From JBEVOS01 sp964563395 (GTDB lineage: Bacteria; Pseudomonadota; Alphaproteobacteria; Caulobacterales; Aquidulcibacteraceae), in NCBI GenBank assembly GCA_964563395.1, contig CAZLWK010000006.1, forward strand, positions 62,001 through 126,000: a stretch of 64,000 nt of DNA, read 5' to 3'. A program made the translations under genes and the position numbers. The notes under the pieces were generated by a model. That model was given only the letters and a program-made list of their open reading frames with translations. It did not search any database and was not told the origin of the DNA. This document shows positions 1 through 6,336 of this stretch, piece by piece (position 1 is the stretch's first letter; each line of letters starts with the position of its first letter).

Positions 1-2
1 CG

Positions 3-290
3 CCCGCGCCCATCGTCGGACAAATTCCGGACAACGGGCCCGCCTTCGCCTATGCGCGGCCGGATAATTTCAGCATCGACACCGGACCCGGCGCCGGCTT
101 GGCCGCGATCGTGCGAAACGTCATCCTGGCGGGCCCTGACGCAAGGCTCGATTGCGCGATCGGCGGCGACGCCATCGAAGTGCGCGTGCCGACCGACCAG
201 GCCGCGAAATTCTCGCCGCGCGACCAAATTCGCCTCACGCCGCGCGCCGTGCGGGTGTGGCGCACGCCAGCTGCGCCGGCGGCGGAATAG
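3..290 (+). CDS. ABC transporter ATPase, C-terminal TOBE-like end (partial)
   Basis: The frame is open from the left window edge and ends at a TAG at 288-290, so only about 95 C-terminal residues are present. The segment AYARPDNFSI, followed by a small beta-rich region (RLDCAIGGDAIEVRVP) and a terminal LTPRAVRVW, resembles the TOBE domain at the end of sulfate/molybdate-type importer ATPases such as CysA. The nucleotide-binding part lies outside the window, so substrate is not shown. No partner genes follow, because the integrated island begins about 140 bp downstream. The family call rests only on the tail and could be another ATPase of the same superfamily. Confidence 0.5.
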   Translation, partial: PAPIVGQIPDNGPAFAYARPDNFSIDTGPGAGLAAIVRNVILAGPDARLDCAIGGDAIEVRVPTDQAAKFSPRDQIRLTPRAVRVWRTPAAPAAE

Positions 291-392
291 ATTTAAGCTC
301 TGTTTGTAACTGCACGGCAACGATAGGGCGAAGCGGCCGAGCACGCGTCACGTCCCCAAATCGGACCGCGATCATGCTTGAAACTCAGGAAA

Positions 393-437
393 TGGTGCCG
401 CCTAGGTGACTCGAACACCTGACCTACGCATTACGAA
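393..437 (-). pseudogene. 3' half of a split tRNA-Thr(CGT), left junction of the island
   Basis: Read on the minus strand, this is the anticodon loop TTCGTAA (437-431) followed by anticodon-stem 3' strand TGCGT, variable loop, a fully paired T arm (AGGTG/CACCT around TTCGAGT), acceptor strand AGGCGGC and an encoded CCA (395-393). No 5' half is attached; upstream sequence is island DNA. Joined to the 5' half at 11324-11361 it makes a regular 76-nt tRNA with a G-U pair at the base of the anticodon stem. It is therefore the displaced half of the original chromosomal gene. Confidence 0.85.
430..437. other. attL core (8 bp, ATTACGAA)
   Basis: The octamer ATTACGAA is shared exactly with 11323-11330 and corresponds to the anticodon loop plus one stem base of tRNA-Thr(CGT). 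Flanking bases differ at the two copies: the left flank continues the tRNA 3' half and the right flank the tRNA 5' half. This is what a tyrosine recombinase crossover in the anticodon loop would leave. Confidence 0.8.
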
Positions 438-569
438 GCCTTTTGAGGCGGGTCTTCGGGAGGTTGAAGGAGCGCGAGCGAAAATGCGGGAGGACGCAAA
501 GCACATTGCATTCAGTGAGTTGCGTGAATTCAGAAGCGTGAACAAGTTTGAAGGGCATTGAAGTGGTCA

Positions 570-613
570 GCCTACTAATCGCCTACTAGCTGATCGCGTC
601 CAAATTAGTAGGC
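570..613. repeat. Left arm-type repeats (GCCTACTA x2 plus one inverted copy)
   Basis: GCCTACTA occurs at 570-577 and 581-588, 11 bp apart (one helical turn), with an inverted copy TAGTAGGC at 606-613. The same tandem pair with the same 11-bp period lies inside the right end at 11244-11262. Repeats of this kind flanking a crossover site fit integrase arm-binding sites. The rest of 291-768 holds the tRNA fragment and the integrase leader; no gene is seen in it. Confidence 0.65.
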
Positions 614-768
614 TGGCGGGATGATCCAGAAGACGTGATCGTGAGCCTAGTTCCGGCGCGCCGCGTGGTGGACTGCCTGCCGAGCGAAACTCGCCTAAGG
701 ACCGAGAGGAACGCTCCTAACCATAAGAAAAATCTAGGGAAATCCGAATCCGGCATGGAGATCACCCC

Positions 769-1944
769 GTGCCGCAGCTTCGCCTAACGAAATCCAAGAT
801 CGAGCTAATCGAGCCGCCCAAATCAGGCCAAGCGCTGTACTGGGATACACAGCTCAAAGGATTTGGGCTGCGCGTTGGCCAGCGCTCCATGGCCTTCATC
901 GCAGAGACGAAGGTCGATGGGAGAACCGTCCGGGTCACCATCGGCGACGGCGCGCACCTTGCCCCCGAGCGCGCCCGCCAATTGGCGCTTTTGCGGCTCG
1001 GCGAGATGGCGGAGGGGCGCAACCCCAATCAAGAGCGACGTGCCAAGCGCGCCGAATCGATTTCGCTTAAGGAGGCTGCGGATGCCTACTTCGAGCGGAA
1101 AAGGCTCTCATCGACGACGCTGATAAGTTACCGGCGCACATTCGACTCCTACCTTGCCGATTGGGCGGATAAGCCGCTCTCGTCCATCAGCCGGGCGATG
1201 GTGGTGGATCGGCACGGCAAGCTGGGCGAAGCGGACCGGCCGGTCGCGGCCAACAACGCGATGAAGCACCTGCGCGCCGTGTACAACTTCGCGCTCGCGC
1301 TGCATCCGCATCTGCCGCCCAACCCCGTGCGCGCGATCTCCGATGCGCGCGTTTGGAATCCCGAGCGCCGGCGGCGCACCTTCATCACGGCGACGGCGCT
1401 GCCGCGCTGGTGGGCGGCCGTGATGCGAGAGCCGCCGCATTCGCGCGACTTCTTGCTAGTGGCGATTTTCACCGGCATGCGGCGAAGCGAAATCGCCACC
1501 CTGCGCTGGGAACATGTCGATCTCGATGCGCGCACGCTCACCGTGCCGAAGACCAAGAACGGCGATCCACTGATCCTGCCGATCGCGCAATTCACTGCCG
1601 ACTTGCTGCGGGAGCGCCGCCAAGGCATGCCAAAAGGCGAGTGGGTTTTTCCCGGCCGCGATGGCCACTGCCCCATGTGCGAGCCGAAACGGTTCACGGA
1701 CCGCGTGACGCTCGCGTCGGGAGTCGAGTTCACCATGCATGACCTCCGGCGCACCTTTATCACCATTGCGGAGAGCCTCGACATTTCGGCCTACGCGCTC
1801 AAACGCATGCTTAACCATCGCTCAGATGCGGACGTGACCGGCGGCTACATCATCGTGGATGTCGAGCGGCTACGCGCGCCTGTGGAACGCGCGGCAGCGA
1901 GAATATTGGAATTAGCGCGCCCTGCACAGGAAGTGGGACGCTAG
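769..1944 (+). CDS. Tyrosine-type site-specific integrase (P4 family)
   Basis: A 391-residue recombinase that would carry out integration and excision at the tRNA-Thr site. The N-terminus (about 1-90) matches the DUF4102 arm-binding domain, including the stretch YWDTQLKGFGLRV. Residues 96-190 look like the core-binding SAM-like domain. The catalytic domain shows R238 in TGMRRSE, K263 in KTKNG, H324 and R327 in HDLRR, H350 in LNH, and the nucleophile Y360. All expected active-site residues are present and the length is normal, so the enzyme should be functional. It is the first gene inside the left end, reading inward, typical of islands in tRNA genes. Confidence 0.93.
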   Translation: MPQLRLTKSKIELIEPPKSGQALYWDTQLKGFGLRVGQRSMAFIAETKVDGRTVRVTIGDGAHLAPERARQLALLRLGEMAEGRNPNQERRAKRAESISLKEAADAYFERKRLSSTTLISYRRTFDSYLADWADKPLSSISRAMVVDRHGKLGEADRPVAANNAMKHLRAVYNFALALHPHLPPNPVRAISDARVWNPERRRRTFITATALPRWWAAVMREPPHSRDFLLVAIFTGMRRSEIATLRWEHVDLDARTLTVPKTKNGDPLILPIAQFTADLLRERRQGMPKGEWVFPGRDGHCPMCEPKRFTDRVTLASGVEFTMHDLRRTFITIAESLDISAYALKRMLNHRSDADVTGGYIIVDVERLRAPVERAAARILELARPAQEVGR

Positions 1945-2071
1945 GGCTCGCATCAAGCTGACAGCGTCGAAAACCTCGCCCGATCTCACCGAAACCACCA
2001 ACGCCGCCAGCGGATCAAACGGTTCTTAACGGCGCGCGCGCAAGCTACTTGCGCCGCAAAGGGGCCCAAGC

Positions 2072-2710
2072 ATGCCGGGCGACAAAGATCAGCGAACGTC
2101 CAACATCAGCACTTCACAGGAAGGGGATCAGCCGCCTGACCATCTAGCGGCATTGCTCGACGAAAACGCCGGCGCGGGCTTGTCGGACGATCCTCGGGAC
2201 CACGAGCCCTCCGGCGACGAGATCGATCCGATGCACGGTGTGGCGTTTGACCGTCCCCTGTTTGAGCAGCTTCTCCTTTCAATCATCGCCGCCCACCCGG
2301 TGGGCAGCCGCACGCCAAAGCAGCGCTTGGCCGATGCCATGGCCGCTCTCGTCGGCAAAACGCATGTGGTGGTCCCCGACCTCAGGGAGGACTCTGCCCT
2401 GCTTTGGATGACAGAGCGGGCACAGCGTATGGAGGGTAAGGTACCGCTTTCCGACAGAGCATTGGCGCACGAGGCGGTGCGGAAATTCTTCTCGCTCGAC
2501 CCCGAGCAACACCCCGGGCTTGCTGATCGGCTTCGCAAAAAATTCGCCGGCACCTATCCACGCAGGCAGGGCACTGAAGCAGTGGATGTTCAGCGAACGC
2601 TGAAATATCGCGCATTGGAGCACGACTACATCGCGGAAAGCGTCGGTGCGCAGAGCCTCCGCCGCGTGCGCGATGAACTCGCGCAATGGGGGATTACGAC
2701 CAAGGACTGA
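2072..2710 (+). CDS. Hypothetical island protein
   Basis: A 212-residue protein I do not recognise. The N-terminal 55 residues are polar, acidic and probably disordered. The remainder is a mixed helical domain with charged segments, including KFFSLDPEQHPGLADRLRKK. It starts at ATG 2072 after a purine-rich AAAGGGG ribosome site, preceded by a perfect 7-bp hairpin at 2038-2054 (GCGCAAG/CTTGCGC). It lies between the integrase and the replication genes, so a role in element maintenance or regulation is possible, but nothing in the sequence shows it. Confidence 0.6.
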   Translation: MPGDKDQRTSNISTSQEGDQPPDHLAALLDENAGAGLSDDPRDHEPSGDEIDPMHGVAFDRPLFEQLLLSIIAAHPVGSRTPKQRLADAMAALVGKTHVVVPDLREDSALLWMTERAQRMEGKVPLSDRALAHEAVRKFFSLDPEQHPGLADRLRKKFAGTYPRRQGTEAVDVQRTLKYRALEHDYIAESVGAQSLRRVRDELAQWGITTKD

Positions 2711-2711
2711 G

Positions 2712-2735
2712 GCGTTGCCGATAAGTTGGCAACGC
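2712..2735. repeat. 8-bp inverted repeat after the hypothetical gene
   Basis: GCGTTGCC at 2712-2719 and GGCAACGC at 2728-2735 form a perfect 8-bp stem with an 8-nt loop, 1 nt after the stop of the 212-residue gene. No T-tract follows, so it is a weak terminator candidate. It could equally be an operator upstream of the HTH-primase operon. Confidence 0.5.
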
Positions 2736-2784
2736 TAACCAAACTTGTTTCCAACTGCATCGCCGCCGTTGGTGCAAATGAAAC

Positions 2785-2807
2785 AGCCTCCCAGCAACCA
2801 GGAGGCT
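2785..2807 (+). promoter_or_regulatory. Hairpin enclosing the ribosome binding site of the HTH gene
   Basis: AGCCTCC (2785-2791) pairs perfectly with GGAGGCT (2801-2807), and the second strand contains the Shine-Dalgarno GGAGG for the ATG at 2813. In the RNA, a 7-bp stem with a 9-nt loop would hide the ribosome site. The nonamer ATGAAACAG occurs both just before this hairpin (2778) and at the true start (2813). Confidence 0.5.
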
Positions 2808-2812
2808 CTTCT

Positions 2813-3025
2813 ATGAAACAGGATCAAGGACTGGAGCCGCTGCTCACCGAGCATGCGGCTGCGCGCATACTCGGCATGTCCGCAGCTTGGCTGCGGCGCT
2901 GCCGCTGGGCCGGCACCGGCCCCGAGTACATCCGCCATGCCCGCGCCGTGCGCTACGAGCAGGCCGCCCTGCGGCGCTGGATCGAAGAGCGACGCGTGCA
3001 AACGGAAACGGGAGGCGCCCGATGA
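2813..3025 (+). CDS. Small AlpA/excisionase-like helix-turn-helix protein
   Basis: A 70-residue DNA-binding protein. The core EHAAARILGMSAAWLRRCRW followed by RHARAVRYEQAALRRWIEER has the layout of MerR/AlpA-like excisionase domains (HTH_17), which act as excision factors or regulators of element genes. The frame is open further upstream, but ATG 2813 is chosen because a strong GGAGG lies 7 nt before it. Its stop overlaps the start of the primase gene (ATGA at 3022-3025), so the two are translationally coupled. A role as recombination directionality factor for the nearby integrase is inferred from size and context. Confidence 0.75.
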   Translation: MKQDQGLEPLLTEHAAARILGMSAAWLRRCRWAGTGPEYIRHARAVRYEQAALRRWIEERRVQTETGGAR

Positions 3026-3972
3026 CGAGTTGGCGTCTCTCCCCGCAGCAGATCGAGCAAGTCGCGCTTGCGCTGCTCCGCCCCAATAACGAGCGCCTCA
3101 GCCGCGGAGGGCGGGAGCTGCGTTTCGGCCGCAAGGGCTCGCTGAGCGTCGATCTCGACACCGGACGGTTCTACGACTTCGAGAACGACGAAGGCGGCGG
3201 CCTTCTCGACCTCGTCATTATGCAGGGCGAGGCTCGCGATCTGCGCGAAGCGCGCGATTTCGTCCGGCGGATAACCGGCTCGTCGGGCGACCCGCTCGTG
3301 CGGTCGGCGCCATCGGCGGCGGATGCCGATGTTGACGCGGAGAAGAAGCGCGCGCTTGCGCGACAACTCTTTGCGGACGCGCGGCCCGTGTCGGGCACGC
3401 TCGCCGAGAAGTACCTCATCGCGCGGGCCATCAATCCGCCATACCCGCCCTCGCTGCGCTTTCACCCGCGTGTGTACAACACCGACGTCAAGCGCGATTT
3501 GCCCGCGCTGATCGCAGCGATCACGCCGCTGGACGCGCCCGAAACCATCAACGCCGTGCAGCGCATCTGGCTCGCGCATCCGGGCCGAAAAGCCGATGTG
3601 CCGATGTCGAAGAAAACGCTCGGACCCGTTTTGAGTGGCGGCGTGCTCCTAGGCACGATTGGCGCGGAAATCGTCATCGGCGAAGGAATCGAAACCACCA
3701 TGAGCGCCATCGAAGCATTCGGAATACCCGGCGTCGCCACGTTGGGCACATCCAACATGGCGAAGCTCGCCGTGCCCGCGCATGTCACGCGCGTGATCAT
3801 CGCGCACGACCGCGACGAGAGCGGCGTCGGGCGCGACGCGGCAATCGCACTGGCGAGGCGCTTGTGGGCGCAGAGGGTCGAGGTGCGACTCGCGCCGCCG
3901 TCGGAGGGCTCCAAGGACTGGAACGACGCGGCGCAGGCGAAGGTCAAACGCGCGGGAGGCGCACATGGCTGA
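3022..3972 (+). CDS. Toprim-domain primase-like protein
   Basis: A 316-residue protein likely to prime DNA synthesis for element replication. Residues 30-90 resemble the N-terminal region of phage/plasmid primases (LSVDLDTGRFYDFENDEGGG). A Toprim domain spans about 214-300, with the glutamate of GEGIETT (E221) and the paired aspartates of AHDRDESG (D263, D265), and ends with the family's KDWND signature. No zinc-finger cysteines are seen at the N-terminus. The start at 3022 is supported by GGGAGG and by ATGA overlap with the upstream HTH gene. It overlaps the DUF3987 gene by 8 nt, forming a replication operon. Confidence 0.82.
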   Translation: MTSWRLSPQQIEQVALALLRPNNERLSRGGRELRFGRKGSLSVDLDTGRFYDFENDEGGGLLDLVIMQGEARDLREARDFVRRITGSSGDPLVRSAPSAADADVDAEKKRALARQLFADARPVSGTLAEKYLIARAINPPYPPSLRFHPRVYNTDVKRDLPALIAAITPLDAPETINAVQRIWLAHPGRKADVPMSKKTLGPVLSGGVLLGTIGAEIVIGEGIETTMSAIEAFGIPGVATLGTSNMAKLAVPAHVTRVIIAHDRDESGVGRDAAIALARRLWAQRVEVRLAPPSEGSKDWNDAAQAKVKRAGGAHG

Positions 3973-5509
3973 AGCTTCGCCGCTCAGCGCGCCGTTCGCG
4001 CCCGACGCGCCGCCGCCGCTCGTCGAACTCGCCGCGCGGCGCGAGCCCGTCCCAATCGAAAGCCTGCCCATCGCGCTTCGCGGCGGCGTGGAAGCGATTG
4101 CCGCGCATGCCCAAGTCGATACGGCGCTGGCCGCGAACTCGGTGCTCGCAGCCGCAGGCTTCATCGCGCAGGCCCACGTCAACGTGATGTTGCTCCAGGG
4201 GCAGGTCGCCCCGGTGTCGCAGTTTTTCCTATCGGTCGCATCATCGGGAGACCGGAAGACCACAACGGATAAGTTCGCCACCGGCGCGATTCGCAACTAC
4301 CAAACTGAGCTGATGCGCGCGTTTCGGATAGAGTGCGACGCCAAGCTCAATGAAGTCGCAGTCTGGGATATGCAGCGTAAGCTCATTATGGATGGCGCGA
4401 AGCCGCAGCGTGGCCGCAACGCTCCGCGTCCGCGCGCACCTGAAGACATTCAGGCCGATCTCGACCAACTCGGGCCGAAGCCCGAACTTCCGCCGCTGCC
4501 GATGTTCCTGAGCAGCGAGCCGAATTTCGAGGGCATCATACGCCTCTTTCGGGATGGACCCGGAACACTGGCGCTGATCGCCTCCGAAGGCGGCCAATTT
4601 CTTCACGGCTATGCGATGAATCCCGACAACCGCATGAAGACGGCGTCGGCGTTCAACAATATCTGGGACGGCGGCGAAGTCGACCGCGTCCGCGGCGGTG
4701 ATGACCTTTTGCTCATGACCGGGAAGAGGCTGTCGTGCCACCTAATGGTGCAGCCGTTGATCGCGCAAAGCTTCGTGGGTGACGAAGCGCTGCGAGACCA
4801 GGGGCTGCTCTCGCGCTTCTGCATGGCGGCGCCGGTTTCGCTTATGGGCGCGCGCATGTATCGCGAGCCTTCGGCTGCTGATCGTCAGGCGCTTGCGCAG
4901 TACGAGCGGCATCTCGACCGCCTCGTGCGGCTCCCGCTGCCTTACGTGCCGGACACGCGCAACGAACTGGCCCCGAGGACCCTGGAATTGTGCGCCGATG
5001 CGCGCGACATGCTGATCGCGCACGCGAACGAGGTCGAAGCCCAAATCGGCCCCGAGGGCGCCCTGAGGCCGATCTCGGGCGTGGCGGCGAAATCGGCGGA
5101 GATTGCCGCCCGGTTCGCGGCGGTCTTCACCTTTGTGGATATGCCGCACGCCGACGCAATCAGGGCCGGCGCTATGGCCGACGCCATTTGCATCGCACGT
5201 TGGTACCTCAACGAAGCGCTGCGCATCCGCGACGAATGCGCAGTGCCGCCGGACCTCGCGGATGCGGAAGCGATATGGTCATGGTTGACGAACGGCTCTT
5301 GGGCGGCCGAATCGCATTTCGGAATCCCCGACCTGCAGCGCTTCGGGCCGTCCGCTTTGCGCCGCGACCGAAAGACATTCCGCCCACGCGCGGACTCGGC
5401 GATCAAGCGGCTGACCGAAAACGGCAACCTCGTAGCTGCTGGAGGTACAGTGGAGGTGCAAGGCCAAAGCCGGCGGAGTGCTTGGCGTGTTGTGCGGAGG
5501 CCGTCGTGA
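3965..5509 (+). CDS. DUF3987 (YfjI-type) replication protein
   Basis: A 514-residue protein of the DUF3987 family, found next to Toprim primases in satellites and islands and thought to act as a replicative helicase or initiator ATPase. The N-terminal region carries the family pattern of a helical domain followed by a P-loop-like turn VASSGDRKTTTDK (about residues 91-103), then a domain with FLSSEPNFEGIIRLF and the EGGQFLHGYAMN segment. The C-terminus (from about 420) looks like a winged-helix end (AIKRLTENGNL). It overlaps the primase stop by 8 nt, and its own stop overlaps a possible GTG-started small gene. Biochemical function is inferred from the family. Confidence 0.8.
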   Translation: MAEASPLSAPFAPDAPPPLVELAARREPVPIESLPIALRGGVEAIAAHAQVDTALAANSVLAAAGFIAQAHVNVMLLQGQVAPVSQFFLSVASSGDRKTTTDKFATGAIRNYQTELMRAFRIECDAKLNEVAVWDMQRKLIMDGAKPQRGRNAPRPRAPEDIQADLDQLGPKPELPPLPMFLSSEPNFEGIIRLFRDGPGTLALIASEGGQFLHGYAMNPDNRMKTASAFNNIWDGGEVDRVRGGDDLLLMTGKRLSCHLMVQPLIAQSFVGDEALRDQGLLSRFCMAAPVSLMGARMYREPSAADRQALAQYERHLDRLVRLPLPYVPDTRNELAPRTLELCADARDMLIAHANEVEAQIGPEGALRPISGVAAKSAEIAARFAAVFTFVDMPHADAIRAGAMADAICIARWYLNEALRIRDECAVPPDLADAEAIWSWLTNGSWAAESHFGIPDLQRFGPSALRRDRKTFRPRADSAIKRLTENGNLVAAGGTVEVQGQSRRSAWRVVRRPS

Positions 5510-5661
5510 AGGCACGGTTGAGCGCCCATCCGCCACGCGCCGAGATGCGCCAATCCGTTGCGGCTATTCCGGCTATTTCGGCTACTCTGCGCTCAGCGCC
5601 CGCGACGGCGGAAAATAGCGGAATAGCCAAAATAGCCGAGGAAGCGGGTGATGTATCCTAG
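5506..5661 (+). CDS. Possible small island protein (51 residues)
   Basis: A GTG at 5506 overlaps the TGA of the DUF3987 gene (GTGA) and opens a 51-codon frame ending at TAG 5659-5661, inside the start of the next gene. The middle is a run of short Ala/Ile/Ser units (AAIPAISATL and NSGIAKIAEEAG), similar in style to small proteins that follow DUF3987 genes in other islands. Coupling with both neighbours supports it, but composition alone cannot prove translation. Confidence 0.35.
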   Translation: MKARLSAHPPRAEMRQSVAAIPAISATLRSAPATAENSGIAKIAEEAGDVS

Positions 5662-6067
5662 CGCGCCGTCCATGGCTTGGCGTATGGCGCTCGCGCATAT
5701 TCGGCCACGCGCCCGCGCGAGCGCCTTGTGGCTGGCGCGGGTGTCGCTTCTGGACGCCTTCGCAGAGCGCCATGCCGCCGCGCTCGCCGTTTCAGGCTGG
5801 ACCTTCGAGCGCATCTTCGGCGTGCTGCTGCACCCCCACTGCGCGCACCACTGGTGCGGCGAGCGGCTGGAGCTGGAGGTCGCGTTCGCCGATTATCTGA
5901 TCCTTGTCGTGGACGACCGGCGATTCATGGTCGTGCGCAGCGAATTCGCATCTCGGGGCCGCCGCCCGGGCTCGCTGCCGGCGAACGCGCCGCCGGAGCT
6001 GACCCTGAGATATGCTGAATTGCCGCCGGCGACGGCGAGCGCCGACCTGGGCGAAGGCATCATCTAG
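5648..6067 (+). CDS. Hypothetical island protein
   Basis: A 139-residue protein I do not recognise. ATG 5648 follows GAGGAAG by 6 nt and overlaps the preceding small frame, so it is probably the last gene of the HTH-primase-DUF3987 operon. The sequence has an arginine/alanine-rich start and a central region with clustered histidines and cysteine (HPHCAHHWCGE), which might bind a metal. This is followed by a beta-like segment with VVDDRRFMVVR. No membrane segment is seen. Confidence 0.5.
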   Translation: MMYPSAPSMAWRMALAHIRPRARASALWLARVSLLDAFAERHAAALAVSGWTFERIFGVLLHPHCAHHWCGERLELEVAFADYLILVVDDRRFMVVRSEFASRGRRPGSLPANAPPELTLRYAELPPATASADLGEGII

Positions 6068-6075
6068 TCTACGGC

Positions 6076-6246
6076 TCATTCCCACTTTGCATCGCGCAGC
6101 CTGACCTCATGCTGACCGATTTCATCGCGAATGACCTTTTCGAGTCCCTCGGGGTATCTCGGCCCCAGGGTGCCCCGCAAACGCGTTTGGCGGGCCGCAT
6201 GGCGGCATCGGAGGTCGGGCGAGGGAAAAGGCGAATATAAGCGCGA
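6076..6246 (-). pseudogene. Possible remnant of a degraded gene (C-terminal tail)
   Basis: On the minus strand, the frame between an upstream stop at 6247-6249 and TGA 6078-6076 ends with a strikingly protein-like segment (PRYPEGLEKVIRDEIGQHEV, then RLRDAKWE). It has no ATG; the only candidate start is a TTG at 6180 without a ribosome site. It lies downstream of the GHKL ATPase gene on the same strand. It may be the end of a lost third gene of the cargo module. The rest of 6068-6336 shows nothing recognisable. Confidence 0.25.
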
Positions 6247-6336
6247 TCACAGCTGCGGCGCGCTCTGGCGCCTTTTCGCGTCGCGCGAGTCCCCGCTGCG
6301 CAGAATTCGCTCGGACACTTTAGGCCAGCGCCTAAC

